NCBI GenBank assembly: GCA_002104945.1
Contig: MCFH01000024.1
Span: forward strand, 496,001-560,000
Reading direction: 5' to 3'
DNA from: Piromyces finnis
Taxonomy: Eukaryota > Neocallimastigomycota > Neocallimastigomycetes > Neocallimastigales > Neocallimastigaceae
DNA: 64,000 nt
Shown: positions 1 through 12,900 of the stretch, in pieces
How positions within the stretch are numbered: the first letter of the stretch is position 1
Layout: each line of letters starts with the position of its first letter
Made by a program: the position numbers and the translations under genes
Notes under the pieces: generated by a model
The model's database searches: none
Told to the model about the DNA's origin: nothing
Seen by the model: the letters and a program-made list of their open reading frames with translations, nothing else

Positions 1-511
1 TTATAATTAATATATGAATTTATTTTATTGCTGTAAAAAATATCAAAAGGTTTTACCAATATTTTAATAATAAATAAATAATTAATTGGAAAATGACAGG
101 CACAGACAAACTGTGTTGTGTGAATACAGATTACATATATATATAATTTAATGGTATTTATATAATATTACAATTTGTTGTTGCTTTTAATAATAATTTG
201 AATTTCTAAACCAGTCACCAAATAAAAAATAGAAGCAGAAAAAAAAAACTTTTTATTATTTTTATTATTATTTATTAAAATGATTTTTTTTTTATTTTTA
301 TACATTCATTAAAAATAAATATTATTAATATTATTACTACTTCAGAAGACTATTATTTTTTTATATATTTAATTTTCTATAGCTTTGTTTACTCAAGTAA
401 AGAAAATATGTATATACATATGTCTATTAATGTATATATATATATTTTCTCGTGTATTCCTTTATTTTTTTTTTTTGCTTTAATAGAATAAACCAATGGA
501 AATATATTTTA
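1..511. other. Intergenic, no gene seen
   Basis: A/T-rich sequence with poly(A) and (TA)n runs and no reading frame I would defend. It lies downstream of the minus-strand gene that ends at 512, so it probably holds that gene's 3' untranslated region. Confidence 0.6.
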
Positions 512-2309
512 TTATTTCTCAGTTTCCTTATTAGTGTATGAAGTGGAGGTGGATGATAAATTCATATTTGCTAATTCTTTTTGTACAAAACTTAACCAAT
601 CATTTTCTTTATTTTTTCGTATCATTTCTTCTTCTTCACGATCTTTCCTTAATTTTTCCTCATTCTTTATGGTATTACGTAGAGTATTCGTCATCAGTGA
701 ATTATCAAATTCGTATTTAGCATATTTAGAGGTTGATGCTTCGGTTGTTTCCATCTTTTTATTTTCTTCTTCTGTCCATTTTTCAGTGGTTATTGATTCA
801 GTGTTAGGAGGTAGATTGATGGTAGTTTCATCGATATCGTGAATGAATAATTTATCCTTGGAGGGAGGAAGAGATTTTGATAGAAATTGTATAGAATAGG
901 GATTATTAAATAAAAATTTCCAGGTATCATTAATTAATTGATTTGTATCCTTGTTATCTTCATCATGTCCATTTTTAATAGTTCTATTTTTTGTGGCTTC
1001 ATTAATATCCTTTAGAATGGAAATGGATTCGTTAGCTATATTATTAGATTCGGTATTTCCAATAGTATCATGGTGATCAATAATTTTAGCTTCGACATCT
1101 TCAAATTTATCAATATTTTGAAAATCTGGTAAATCTTCAGAAGAATAATTTTTATTATGAAGGGAATTATATCCTTCTACAATTTCTTGTTTTAAATCTT
1201 CCTTATTTTTTAACCCATCACGAAGACGGTAGTGTTGCTGAAGGTCAATGATCATTGATGCCCTTCTTAATTCATTATAAAACTCTTTTTCTAAATCATT
1301 ATTCGGTTCCTCTAGAGATTGATGATGATTCATACTTTTTTCATTTTTTGTCATTTTAATATCATTTTCATTTTCATTTGGTAATACTTTTTCTGGTGAA
1401 TCTTCCATTGTATTTTCAATTCTCATTGTTTTTTCTTCTTTTTCTTCCTCTTTTACACTATTTTCATCATCATCATTATTATTACCATTATTTAAATCTT
1501 TTTCATGAACATTATCATTAATAGATTCATTATCAGAATCATTCTCTTCATCTTGATGACTATTATACATTTCATAACTGCCATGTCTAAAGGATGAATC
1601 ATTAAATCCATATATTTTTTGAAAATGTTTATTTAAAACAATTCTATCTTTTACAATATCAAGATTATCATTCGTTGATGTTTTATTTGTTGTATTATAA
1701 TCATTAACATCATTAATATTTGATTTTGCTCTGGTTAAACCTCCTCTAAATCTACTATTATAAACGGATTCATTATCCTTTTTTTTTTTTTTTTTTTTAT
1801 TATATTGAAATATATATATATATATATATTAATTTTAGTATATCAACATTTTTTTTTTTTTTTTTTTTTTTTTGTATTTATAAAATAATAAAAATTATTT
1901 TACAGAATTTTCCCATTCTAAAAAATCATCACTATCTGAATCATCTGAATCATCCTCTTGAAATAAAGCAATGTCTTTAGGATGAATTGTTTCTTGAGGT
2001 TTAGAATAAGTATTGAAAGAATCATTTTTATTATTCTTTTTTAAAATACCAGAGCCTTGACTTTCAAGTCCTTTTTTAACCTTATCTAATACTTCATTAT
2101 ATAATCTTTAAATGTATTAATGGACACACATATAACTCATTAATGTCTATATTATAATAATAGTATCTATAATTATTTTTTAAAATATATATATATTATT
2201 TTTTTTTTTTTTTTCGAAAAAAAATTAAATACCTATTATAACTAATATAATCGGTTTGCCCTTGATGAAGGTAATGATTAATATCGGAATCAGAATTTGC
2301 TGTGTTCAT
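512..2309 (-). CDS. Unknown acidic, Asn/Glu-rich protein, three exons
   Basis: I do not recognise this protein. My model is exon 1 at 2309-2233, exon 2 at 2105-1904 and exon 3 at about 1777-512. The borders are GT-AG and the phases are compatible if exon 3 starts at 1777. The 25-residue first exon begins MNTANSDSDINHYL and joins to LYNEVLDKVKKGLESQGSG, which reads like a conserved globular N-terminus. Exon 2 ends in an acidic stretch (EDDSDDSDSDDFLEWEN). Exon 3 has a basic GGLTRAKSN patch, a long Asp/Glu/Asn-rich middle and a coiled-coil-like tail rich in Glu and Lys near KWTEEENKKME. There is no signal peptide or membrane segment. The acidic, low-complexity make-up suggests a nuclear or cytosolic scaffold, but that is inference. 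The gene lies tandem with NMT1 upstream. The exact start of exon 3 depends on a homopolymer and may be off by a base. Confidence 0.7.
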
Positions 2310-3083
2310 TTTTTTTTTCTCCAAATATAAATGAATTTAATTAAAAAAATAAAGGAAAAAAAAAATTTTTTTTTTAAATTATATAGAAATGATGGTAACT
2401 AAAATAAAACAAAAAAAAAAAAAAAAAATAAATTTTTATATATCAAATACATAGCTTCAAACTCCGAATTTTTTTTTTTTTATTTTTTGATATTTATTTT
2501 TTTTTTTTTTTTTTTTTTTAAAATATAAAAACATGTGAATTACTATCATCACCACCATTACTACCACCACCACCACAACAAAAAACCAATTAAATAATCA
2601 TTATTATTATTTAAAAAAAAAGATACAAAAAATTTTACTTTTTTTTTTTTCTTCAATAACTTTCTATTTAAATAGATATTTAACACATTTTCTATTATTA
2701 TTTATTTATTATAATAATTTATAGATATATTTTTTTTATGATTATATTTTATATAGGCAAATTTATGATATAATATAATTATAGGTTATTTTTTTTTTCC
2801 TTTTTTTTTTTTTTTTTTTGATTATTATAGTCTTTTTTTTTTTTTTTTAATTATCTCTATTCATTTATTTTAATAATTAGATAAAAAAAAAAAAAGACTT
2901 TTTGCTATTGATGATTAATAATTATTTTTAATGGAGTTGCTTGACGTCGCATTAAAAATAGGATTTGTTGTTGGATGGGTCCATTCTATATATATAATTT
3001 CAATGACATATAGTATATTTATTCTTTCTTTTTTTTTTTATTCTATTTTTTTTTTAATTCTTTTCAAATTTCTTCTTATATAT
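2310..3083. other. Intergenic spacer with a 53-codon plus-strand ORF
   Basis: Spacer between two minus-strand genes, with several poly(T) and poly(A) tracts of 15-20 bases. It should contain the 3' end of NMT1 and the promoter of the 2309-512 gene. On the plus strand an ORF starts at 2931 (MELLDVALKIGFVVGWVHS) and runs about 53 codons through poly(Phe). It then enters the antisense of the NMT1 3' end, so it is probably a decayed or chance frame. Confidence 0.5.
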
Positions 3084-5869
3084 TTAAAGTAAAACAACAC
3101 CCAATTTCTTTGGTTTAACATCAACACATTTATAGTTGTAGAGATAATAGTTTAATAATCCATCACCCTTTCCAAACTTTAAGTCATCTAAAACGTCATC
3201 ATTGTCCATCAAGTTTAAGCAGTTGAATACATCAAATCCTTCCTGTTGTTGTAGTATAATATTAAAAATTAATATAATTTCATTAGAATATCTTTTTTTT
3301 TTATATGTATAAATTTTTTAATTATAGTAATTTCATATTACTATTGTTTACTACTACTACTACTACTACTACTATTACTATTATTAATAATAATAAAAAT
3401 AAAAGAAAAAAAAAAAAGACTTACTGATTTAGCAACAATTAAAGCATCATTAATTAAGGCTCTGTTAGCACTGTATTTACTACCGTTACCTTCTGGACAG
3501 TAATAGAATAAGTAGGCAGCTTTAATGTCCTTATGTTTTGGATTACCAATAACAGAAGATGAAAGATTATAGAAACTAATGAAATCTGTAATTTTACCGT
3601 CTTTCTGTTAAATTCATTCCCAATAAATTAATATTTAAAAAAAAAGGTTATTCATAATTTATTCGATAATAAAGGCTATTTATTCAATCTATTCTACACT
3701 ATATACAATAATTATTTTTGATGATAATAGTAACAGACTTACCTCAACAACATAACTAAAGATAACATCTTTTCTTGGAATGAGCCAGTGTTGAATATCA
3801 TCACGTGAAAATATTGGTGCAACTTCAAACTTATTTAAATAGTTATTTAATAATTCTTGAACGGCATCAATATCTTCTTCCTTCATTTCACGGAAACCTG
3901 GAAGTAAAGGTTTCTTGATGATTATGAATTATAAATTACATTAGATAGGGGTTAATTTCTAAAAAAAAAATTTTTTTAATGCTTTTTTTTTTTTTTATTT
4001 ATCTATTTAATTACTAACTTCAGGAAGACGGAAGTATTTAATAGTTTGGGCCATAGTTTTATTTCTTCTCAAGTGAGAAAATTGAACTTCAATTAACTTT
4101 TTTGGATTTAATGATCTGTGATAGTATCTGTTGTCATTAATTTCATTTTTTTTTTCATAATGAATTAATTTCAAAAAAAAAAAAAATTTGTTAAAATTAT
4201 TTATTAGTTTTTTTTTATTGGGTTGCTGTACTATTTATACTACCTGCAAACAGAAATTGGTTTTGGTAAATGAACACCAGCGGTATATAAAGCTTGGAAA
4301 ATACCTTCAAGATGAATACGACGAGTAACTTCCTTGATTAAAACTGGTGCTAATCTTTTGGTTCTTAACTTTTTATGGACACATAAAAAGTTAATTTCAA
4401 CTAATTTTTGTTCACTATTTTTTATTAAAATTTTTTAAATGAATAAAATTTAGTTTTTTTTTTTTTTTTTCTATTGGAAGGGATTATGGGTTAATGAAAA
4501 TGTACTACTTTTTAATTTTTATATTGATATTTACTGTTCATGAATTCTAACAGTAGATGGTATACCACTGATAAAAGCAACTAATTTATTATTACTTTTT
4601 ACACGAACACCAAGAAGCCATTGTGGTTTCCAACCTGGTGGTTGTAAAGCCCTTTATTATTATGAATAGAGTATTTAATATTTAAATAATTTATAAAACA
4701 ACATATTAGTAATCTCATTGAACATTATTAATTATTAGTTACTATCTTTCATAATAATAAATATGTATATGTAAAGAGCAGTAAAGCATAAAAGAATAAA
4801 TTTCAACTCCTTTATTATTATTACTTTAAATGTCTTTTTTGATAATTACTATTAAATTTAAAACAATATTTTTGTTAAACGTTTAAGAATAAGATGTTTT
4901 TAAAATTTACCATTTTAAAAAGTCAGAGGAGTAATCAAATCTAAATAAAGCATCATCATCTTCAACGTAATTTTCGGTGAGTAAAGTGTATAATTCATTT
5001 AATTCTTTTTCTTCATCAATATTTACATTACACCAGGTAAAACTTGCTGGTAAGGCATATTCTTCCTTTTGAATTTGGTCGTATGGAGTATCAGCTTCAA
5101 TTGGTCCATCTTCTTTAACTTCTTCATCTATTTATTTCAACAATGGTTATAATATGAAAATTAAACATTGAAATTAATTTTTCTGTATAATAATAAGCTA
5201 TTATGAATAACTATGGGAAAGAGGGATTATAATCTTTCTTTTTATTTAATATACACGGATTTTAATGATATATATATATAAATAGTAAGGATAATATTGT
5301 ATATACACAAATGGTGAATATCGTTTATAAGAATTTATTTAAAATCTAGGATAATTCATAATTAATTTTATTACTTTTTTTTTTTTTTGAAAAATGATTT
5401 GAGTGAAACATTAAAACAATCGCATAATATAATTATTTTATTATTCCAAATGTTATATATATAATTCTTGATAAATAAATAAAAAAAAAGTATTAACAAT
5501 GAATTAAGCATGTTATAATTGAAAATTTTCTTGTTAAATTCCTGTTTATTAAAATTTTATGTTTTAGTGTCTTTTTCAAAAAATAGCTGTTTCATTTTAA
5601 AAACCATAATTAAAAGTAATGTACAATCCACAAATATTAATTTTTATTTGTTCTTTCCTCTTTCTTTCATTTTAAATTAAAGTAAAAAAAAAAAAAAAAA
5701 AAAAATTACCAATAGCTGGAACTGGTTGTGTCTTCCAGAATTTAAATTCTGGCTTTTCTGGTTCAGCTTCAGCAGTAGTTTGTTGTAAACTTAATTGATT
5801 AATAAAAGCTTGTAAAGATTGTTTAAGAGCTTTTTTTTGCTCTTCTGTCATATTATCCTTTCCACTCAT
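3084..5869 (-). CDS. NMT1: Glycylpeptide N-tetradecanoyltransferase (N-myristoyltransferase)
   Basis: Transfers myristate from myristoyl-CoA to N-terminal glycine of target proteins in the cytosol. Eight exons close in frame to 427 aa: 5869-5710, 5127-4911, 4651-4535, 4414-4244, 4127-4019, 3913-3743, 3604-3425 and 3242-3084. Family landmarks appear in order: [10 protein letters not shown] near residue 45, [16 protein letters not shown], the WALQPPGW motif across intron 2, [13 protein letters not shown] (acyl-CoA and catalytic core), [39 protein letters not shown], and [15 protein letters not shown] near the end. The chain ends in hydrophobic GVVLL, matching the family, whose C-terminal carboxylate takes part in catalysis. 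The length is normal for fungal NMT. Introns are 75-220 nt and nearly pure A/T. The gene is divergent from the C5orf34-like gene across about 825 bp. Identification is near certain. Confidence 0.96.
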
Positions 5870-6694
5870 AGTTTTCCAATATTATTTAAAATTTTAAAAA
5901 TTATTTATATAATAGTTGGATGATTAATTTATATAAATAAATATTATAAAAAAGAAAATATTAAAAAAAAAAAAAAAAAAAAGAAATTTTTGTTATCAGA
6001 AAGTTTTATTTCATAATATATTAATTTTATATTAATTTTAAAATTGAATTTTTTACCATAAATTTTTAAAAAAATTCTGGTGATAATTCCCTATATAAAT
6101 TATAATTGATTAAAAATCAACAAAAAAAAAAAAAAAAAAAAAAAAAAAACAGAGAATGCTATGTATATTATAAAATATAAAATTCTTTTTTTTATTCACT
6201 TTTTTATTTCTTTAATACTATTTATTATAATAATTAATATTAAGAGAAAGTACTTTTTTTTTTTTAAAGGTGTGATTTATGTATTGTACATAAAAGTTTT
6301 AATTGTATTGTACATCATTTTCTTAATTAAATTATAAATTAAAAATGAAATGGGAAAAAAGTTTAATTAAATTCTTATATTGAAAAAAAAGACAACTTTT
6401 TAAAGTATAAAATCATTCTTTATAAGAAAAAAAAAATCAATTAATAAAGAAGAAGAAGAAGAAGAAAAAAGAAACTTTGAGAAAATCTAAAAAACTATTA
6501 TTATTATATTGTATTAATATACTTTCTATTATAGAAAAAAAAAAAAACCTTAATGGAAAGTTAACATTTAGGAATAAAATCTTTTTTTTTTTTTCATTTT
6601 CAAAAAGGAAAAAGTAAAGAAAAACTAAAATAAAATATAAAAAAAAAACACTTTTTATTCAGGTTAATAAAATCAAAAAAAAATTATTAATTCA
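5870..6694. promoter_or_regulatory. Divergent promoter region, NMT1 and C5orf34-like gene
   Basis: About 825 bp between two divergent start codons. It holds several poly(dA:dT) tracts, including an A-run near 6122-6149, a (GAA)n run near 6450-6465 and further A-runs near 6536-6548. No specific factor site can be named. Poly(dA:dT) tracts are commonly nucleosome-depleting in fungi, so a shared open promoter is plausible. Confidence 0.45.
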
Positions 6695-9326
6695 ATGAAA
6701 ACCGATAAAACTATTTTTAATAAAAACATTGAACAAGCAATACTTTTCAATGATACTCAAGAATTTTCTTTTTACTTTCATCTAGAAAACTTATTAAGTC
6801 TTCATTTTTCAAAAATAGGTCAATCCTTATTATATGAAGTGCCGTATGATAATAATTCAAATATTCATTTCCCATCCCATATACGTCCTTCACTCTTACT
6901 ATCCTATTCAACCATTTTTCAAAATAATACTAGTGAAATAAGGTCAACAACAACATCAACAACTCTATCTTCTTTTCAAAAAAAATATTTAAATGAAAAT
7001 GAAAATGAAAATCATTCCAATTCTTCATTAAAACAACCTTCTATAATTCATAGACAAAAAACATCGTTTATTTTAAGTAAATATAAAAATATTGTTAAAG
7101 AAGCCTTACAAATCCGAAATACTTATTCACCCTATACTTATTATCCTTTGGAATGGATTGCCAATGAAAAAGATAACTGGTTTAGAGTAAGTAGAGTTTC
7201 GGATCTTGACATGGAGCAGGATATTTTTATTTATTCTCTAAATGTAAAAATAATTATATATATATATATATATACATATATTTAATTTACCTATATATAC
7301 CTTTTTCATTATTATGATTATACCCATAAATAAAGACCAATTCAAGAATAGAATATGTTCATTGGCCTTTCCTATCATTCCAAATGGAAGCTATTTCAAA
7401 TAAAGAGAACCATTCCTCTTCCGATTTAATTAATAATTCTTTCCTAAAAAAATTAAATTTTACTGTAACGACCAATAATACTACTATTATACAATCTTTA
7501 GATAAATTTGTTACTATCACCATGGCACCTCATTATCAAATGTACGAAAAACAAACCTTTTTATAAAATTATAAAATAATTAAATTAATAGTAGTCAATT
7601 ATATGTATTATCAATAATTATTTTTAACCATTCATTTAATTTGTATAAAGATTTAAAGTTAAATACCCAATTTTTTTAGGAAAATTTTCAGAAGATCTTT
7701 TCCAATATACCCAATCTGAAAAAGTATATAGTGATTCTTATCGTGGACAGTATACTTATTATTTTATTACTCAAGAATATTCAATAAAAGATATACCAGA
7801 ATGGTGCCTCTATCCTCTATGGCTCATTCAAAATTACACAAAAGGTAATACATAATATATATTGACATTAAAAAAGTTAATTAGATAAATAGCTAATTTA
7901 TTTTTTATTTTTATTTTTTTTCTTACTAAATTTATATGTGTATATTTACTCTTAAAGTTAACCTTTCAATACAAAATCCTATTCAAGGTATTAAAAAAAA
8001 AGATATGATAGTAGAAAAATTACCTCAAACTTTTTATTCTTCTACGGATGATTCAATTCTTCAATCGCCACCAAATTTTGAAAAATCACGTCCTATAAAA
8101 TTATTATATACCCCTGAAGCCATTTATCGTTTATTACCGTCTAATGAAATAGAAATAAAGGTTAATGAAGATGAAACTGTATTTAGAACATTTGGTAATG
8201 ATATGACTTATTTATCTATATTTTATCCAGAACGACTTGGACAAGAAGATTTATTAAAATGGAAAGGAGATGGAAGAACATTTAATTCGGTAATTACAAA
8301 TCATTTTTCAAATAAACAATATCCTCTTCAGAAATTTCTTCATCAAGCCTTGATTATATATCAATCCTACGACGGCGGAACTTCATCATCCATCCAATCA
8401 CAGGTATTACATAAGGAACAGAAAAGTTATACGACAACACCTTCCAATTTTGAAACTAACCTTATGAATTCGAAATGTAATTTACCTTTCCATTTATATA
8501 ATTATGGTCTTGATAAAACTAATATGATTCCTATTTCACCTTTTTTATCATCAAAAATACAAGAACATTTAATCATTAATGAAAATGAATTTTGGGCCTA
8601 TGCCGATGGTCGAGTTCATGTGGTAAGTATATTAATAAATTATTACATAATGAAATAAAAAATAATAAATAAATTTTCTATTCCAAAATATTTTTTTTCT
8701 AAATACTTTATCCTATAATTTATTTTATTTATTAATGATAATAATTTTAAATAAAAAAAAAGGTTTTTTCAGATAGAATAATTATTTCATTAAAGGTAAA
8801 TTCAGATCAATGTGAAATTATTCAACAAAATGGTGAAAAAGTTGTATTTCGATTATCCAATGTTTTTGGGTATGAATATTATATAAAAATTGCTTTAGAT
8901 TTTGCAAAATGGGCTTTTTCAACAAAATCCTATCGAGAAATAAACAAATTAAAAAAACTTCAAGCGATAAATAGAATTCGAAAAGAAGTTTATCGTAATG
9001 AACTATTTTTATTTATGACAGGTAATAAAACCATCAACTATAATAAATATATAAATTTATATACATATTTTTGTATTAGTATTTCTTATTTTATTTTTCT
9101 TTTTCTTTATATAATATTTAATTTATTTAAAAATAAAGATTATTCTCGTCTTAAACGCCAAATGAATAATGATAAAATTGTATCAAATTTAGATGATATT
9201 ATGGGAATGAGAAGAAAAATAGAAGATAAATCAACAAATAATGAGATTAATTATATAAAATTATCAGAATTTCTAAGTGATATTCAAGAAAAAAACAAGC
9301 ATTTTTTATCACAATCAAGTCAATAG
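6695..9326 (+). CDS. C5orf34: C5orf34-like protein
   Basis: Six exons: 6695-7243, 7336-7541, about 7680-7844, 7958-8622, 8763-9021 and 9139-9326, giving roughly 677 aa. It resembles the animal protein C5orf34 in the same order throughout. An N-terminal block IHRQKTSFILSKYKNIVKEA with a following ALQIRNTYSPY corresponds to the human R-T-FV-ST-R-Q--AL-FRN segment. PEWCLYPLWLIQNY matches its EEWKYPLSLAL segment. EIEIKVNEDETVFRTFGND matches its EIYSGDGSVF-S-G-YFGN segment. FWAYADGRVHVVFSDRIIIS matches its FLAYSDDKVHAIFLDGITLT segment. The biochemical function of the family is not established. The C-terminus is basic and helical. One problem: exon 2 ends in phase 2 at the only good donor, but exon 3 needs one base less, so a base may be missing, extra or misread near 7542-7680. 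A comparison with known C5orf34 proteins would settle the model. Confidence 0.78.
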
Positions 9327-9652
9327 TTGTTTAAAATCCAAATCCAAAATTTTAATATTAAAAATTCTTTTTTTTTTTTTTTTTTAAATATAAATATTAT
9401 GATATTTTTAATTATTATTTATATTTTACTATAATTGATTTCTAAACTTTTAGTTTCACGTATTTTAAACATAAATTACATTATAGTATTTTTAAATAAA
9501 TAAAAATGTAGTTTAAATATCAATAATAAAAAATAATTTTATTTAATAATATAAAAAAGTAAAAAAAAGATATCTTTTTAGATTTTAAAATTATATTTGA
9601 AATTTAGATTGGATTTCATAGTAAAATTTTAAAAGTTGTATCATTTCAAGTT
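9327..9652. other. Intergenic, no gene seen
   Basis: A/T-rich 3' flank of the C5orf34-like gene with a T-run near 9367-9384. I see no coding or structural signal. Confidence 0.55.
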
Positions 9653-9906
9653 ATGCCTTCTGAAGAGAAAAAAAAAAGAAAAGAAAAGAAAAAGAAATTG
9701 TTAGTATGATTAAAAAATGTAATATTGGTAAACTAGAAAATACATATTGATAGAAATGGGCTTACTTTAAATGGTGTAAAGAAGCAATATATCATGAAAA
9801 TTGTTATGAAGTTGATACTGTTAATTATTTAATTGAAAGGGATAGAAGAAGTAAAGATTTAGTATTAAAACCAGTTGAAGATTATGGCAAGGCAATAACT
9901 ATGTAA
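9653..9906 (+). CDS. Possible 67-aa protein with one intron, or gene remnant
   Basis: Exon 1 (9653-9703) encodes a Lys-rich start, MPSEEKKKRKEKKKKLL. A GTATGA donor and an acceptor at 9752-9753 would join it in phase to exon 2 (9754-9906), KWAYFKWCKEAIYHENCYEV and onward, ending at a TAA. Exon 2 has mixed amino-acid composition and GC-richer codons than its surroundings, which is unusual in this spacer and argues that it is or was coding. I do not recognise a family. It could equally be a fragment of a decayed gene, since no other exons are apparent within a kilobase on either side. Confidence 0.4.
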
Positions 9907-12900
9907 TACATGCTTTCGATAAAAATGAAAATCTATTAACTAAAAGTTAATAAAGTATTATTAATTTAAAGATTATTTTTAAAAATGAACGAATAAAAAA
10001 AAAATAAATGTTATTTTTAATATTTAATATCTCCTCCAATGTCATATTTATAGAATCAAAAGAAAAATAGTGTAACTAATAATAATAATAGTAGTAGTAG
10101 TAAAAGTAGTTTTAATAGAGTTTTTTTTTTTTTTTATTTAAATAATCCACAAATTTTTTAAATTTTTTGAGTATTTTGTGGGTATTTCTTAAAAAGGTAT
10201 TTATTCCTAAGCCTATTTTTTTTAATTTTATTTTTTACCAATTTTAATTAATATAAAATTTCCATATTTATCAATATTTTAATTAATTAAATCATTGAAA
10301 TTATTAAAACTTTAATATATAATCTATTTGCTTTTTTTTTTTTTTTTTAAAAAAAAACTGTTTTAGTAAGAATTCTTAACTACACCATTTGTAGTTATGT
10401 TAAGAATTCAATTATTTATTAAATAAAATAATTAAAATAGTTTTATATAAATAATAAAAAGTTATTCATAAACACTATTAATGTAATTATTGTTATGATA
10501 AAACTTGATAGAATTTTTTTATTAACAAATACATTAATCATTAAAATAGTATTCAATATTTTTATACTTTTTTATTAAATGTATAATTGAATTAAAATGA
10601 AAAATTAAGATGATCCTATTAATCTTCTTTTTATAAAGGCCTACAATTTCAACTTTATTTTATACATAATCACTTTAAAGTTTTATTAATTGAAATACAC
10701 TCTATTGAATAGGGATATAAAATACTAAAATACTTTGAATCAAATTAATAATAATCTGTTTTTTTTTTTTTTACTATTTTCAGTTTATATTCCTAATAAT
10801 TACCAATATTATTTATAAATTCTATAAATTGAAAAGAGCCTTTATTAAATTAACTCATATGGTCAATTTAAAGTTCATTCTTATTAATCAGATAAACATT
10901 AATTATTTTAATATTTTTCATCTTAACTCTTTATCAAATAAATATTTTTATATTAAATTTATTTATTATATTTATTTATTAAATTATAGTTATTTATTTA
11001 TTTTATATGTATTTATTCATTTAATTTATATATTATATTATTTTGTAATATATAAAAAATCAATTAAAATTTCATCATATGAATATAAACAAACAACTCC
11101 ATTTGAATCATGAATATATTTGCAATATATTAAATTTAATTAATTTTAATTTAATATAATAATTCCAATAACATTAAATATATTAATCATATATTATTTG
11201 GTTTTTTATTCATTAGTTGACTTTTTACATCATAGCATCATAGTAGTATAATTATAAAGTATAAAAACTTTAGATGTTCAATAAAACAAGCGATTTGAAT
11301 AGTAAAAAAAAGGTATTCCCATAGTATAATGTAATATATAAAAATAATATATTTGTTGTGTATACATTTCATTTAAAATTCATTTTATTAATAATAATGC
11401 AAGTTTAAAATTAGTATAATGAAATTTTGGTAATACCTAAATTTTATACTATACAAACTATATAAAATATTAAAAAAAAAAAAACCTTTTGATGAATTTA
11501 GTGTTAACTTTTATATATTTTAGTCCTATTTATAAATAGAGATGTAGTATAAAATAATAATATAATATTTTATTAAAAGAATAATTATTTCAATGATGTT
11601 ATATTCATTCTATTGAATAATTTTTTAATGAAAAGAGGTGTCAATGAAGGAACAGATGATCAAATAAATTGGTTTTTTTTTTACTTTTAATATATAAGAG
11701 ATGTCTATTTAAAATAAAAGGTATCATGATGAAATACACCTGATAAATGAATAAAATATGAATGGTTTTAGGGTGGTAAGAAGAAAACTTTTTTAATTTT
11801 GTTATATTAATTATTTTTTTAAATTTTCAACTATTTAAATTTCAATTTTTTTAATTAAAAAATAATTTATTTTTAAAATTTTAATATATTTAACATATAT
11901 ATTATAATACATTGTAATATATTGTTTTATGTATAATAGAAAAGAGCATATGAACATATGAACATCAACATTCAATAACCTTTTTAATTATATTTCGTTT
12001 TTTTATTTATACTTTTTATTATGATTATTAGTATTATTTATATTTCTTTGATGTATGTTATTCAATAAAATGAGAGTGTGTGGGTATGTCTTGAACATTT
12101 TAATTGATTATGGAGGTTTAAATAATTATTTATAAAAAAAAATCTAATTTTTAAAAACAAGGAATAGCAAAAATGTGAGATGATACTTTTAATATCATCA
12201 AGTAGGAAAAGAAAAATTAGTAAAAATGTATTTTCCTTGTTAAAAAAAAACTATTGTAAAAGATTATTAAAACTTTTTTATATTATTCATAACTATATAA
12301 ATATAACTTCATTTCACAATTCATGTCATTATCACTTTTTAATATTTCAAAAAGACTTAAAATTTCAAAAAAAAAAAAAAAAATATTTATATATTTAATA
12401 TATTAAAAAATAATAATAATAAATTTTAATTTTTAATTTTAATATAAATAAAAAAAATTTATTTTTTTTTCCTTTCATTTAAAAATGCAACTTTTTTCGT
12501 TTTATAAAAAAAAATAGTATCAAGAAATAGGTAGATTGCGCTTATAATATAAATAATTATTGCAATTACAAAAAAACAAACAAACAAACAAAAACCAAAG
12601 GATACTTTAAAAAAGTATTTAATATAAATACATTTTAATAATTAAAAAAAAAAGTATGTGTTTATAAAAACTTTAATAAAATAAACAAGTTATGTATTTA
12701 TTTGGCGTGTAAGAACATTTTCATAAATACAGATAAAAAATAAAATGATTTGATATTCGTTTGTTTATTATAAAGTGAAAAACAGAATAGTAAAAAGAAA
12801 AGAATTTTTAAAAATTACCAGCAAAATAAAATTTTTTAACCTCTCATAAAACATATTCGAAGGAAAGAAGAAAAAAAAGTAAAAAATCATTAATATAATT

